From contig JAAOIJ010000079.1 of the NCBI GenBank assembly GCA_015163815.1, positions 1 through 16,670 of the forward strand: a stretch of 16,670 bases of DNA, in the 5' to 3' direction. This document shows, one piece after another, positions 16,452 through 16,670 of the stretch. The notes below the pieces were generated by a model. That model saw only the letters and a list, made by a program, of their open reading frames with translations, had not been told where the DNA came from and ran no database searches. Each line of letters opens with the position of its first letter. Position 1 is the first letter of the stretch. The position numbers and the translations under genes are program-made. The stretch is from Endozoicomonadaceae bacterium. GTDB taxonomy: Bacteria; Pseudomonadota; Gammaproteobacteria; Pseudomonadales; Endozoicomonadaceae.

Positions 16452-16670
16452 ATCTATCTATAATGTCTCATGTCAATCATTCTAAAATCTGATCAGGACT
16501 TCATTTTTTATAAAAATATCAATATTTTTCATCACATTAAAGATTATTGTATCTTAAAAAGGCATCAAATGAAACTTTCTATCATCATGCGCTGTCTAGT
16601 TACTGATCAAACCTATTCAAGTCAAGCATAAAAAAATTATGAAAGGAGCAATGAATAATGATAACAGCGG
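16439..16670 (+). mobile_element. Left part of a degenerate IS5-family element (partial)
   Basis: After the terminal repeat, fragments of an IS5-type transposase N-terminus can be suspected in shifted frames. They are SDQDFIFYKNINIF...DYCILKR (about 16489-16562), ETFYHHALSSY (about 16571-16603), SNLFK and MKGAMNN. Their order matches the family pattern of an SDxxW/F start, a 'RFIEAVxW' helix, 'LPxxYGxWNSxFKRF' and 'KGIW'. Stops and frame changes make it a pseudogene. The terminal repeat is the firm evidence; the protein match is weak. The element runs off the window. Confidence 0.45.

Noticed and set aside
1..16670. CRISPR array, toxin-antitoxin pair or phage defence system
   Set aside because: No regularly spaced repeats, and no paired small genes or nuclease, helicase or reverse-transcriptase motifs were found.

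Overview
This window looks like part of the chromosome of an A+T-rich, host-associated gammaproteobacterium. The order pheS-pheT-ihfA-merR-like regulator is typical of Gammaproteobacteria. So are a FabY-type ketosynthase, SohB, SdhE and the long (about 343 aa) class of DapD. The low G+C by eye, decayed insertion sequences, and a large repeat protein next to a small protein with an NLS-like sequence all fit an intracellular lineage such as Legionellales, Coxiella-like or Berkiella-like bacteria. The sequence alone does not fix the genus.

Layout from left to right. Positions 1-151 hold the 3' end of an IS5-family transposase and its terminal inverted repeat. The repeat abuts the stop codon of a 1073-aa leftward gene (151-3372) with 52-residue helical repeats and an unrecognised C-terminal domain. 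A 486-bp divergent spacer with several dyads separates it from a rightward 203-aa gene (3859-4470) carrying two basic clusters. Positions 4471-5577 are a gene graveyard containing a badly decayed IS256-family transposase on the minus strand.

Housekeeping genes follow: apeB-like M18 aminopeptidase and dapD (rightward, probably one operon), sdhE (rightward), then sohB and fabY (both leftward), then the operon pheS-pheT-ihfA-merR-like (rightward). The last 336 bp before 16439 carry hairpins but no gene. From 16439 onward a second copy of the same IS terminal repeat opens a degenerate IS5-family element in the same orientation as the one at the left edge.

Functionally, dapD serves lysine and peptidoglycan precursor synthesis, apeB peptide turnover, sdhE flavinylation of succinate dehydrogenase, sohB envelope proteolysis, fabY initiation of fatty-acid synthesis, pheST tRNA-Phe charging and ihfA nucleoid architecture. 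The accessory part, from the left IS to about 5.5 kb, is where unfamiliar biology is most likely: the two divergent unknown genes look like candidate host-interaction factors, but that is inference. Start codons were moved from the longest open frame for sohB (TTG at 9498), fabY (GTG at 11575) and pheT (ATG at 12957), using Shine-Dalgarno spacing and family N-termini.
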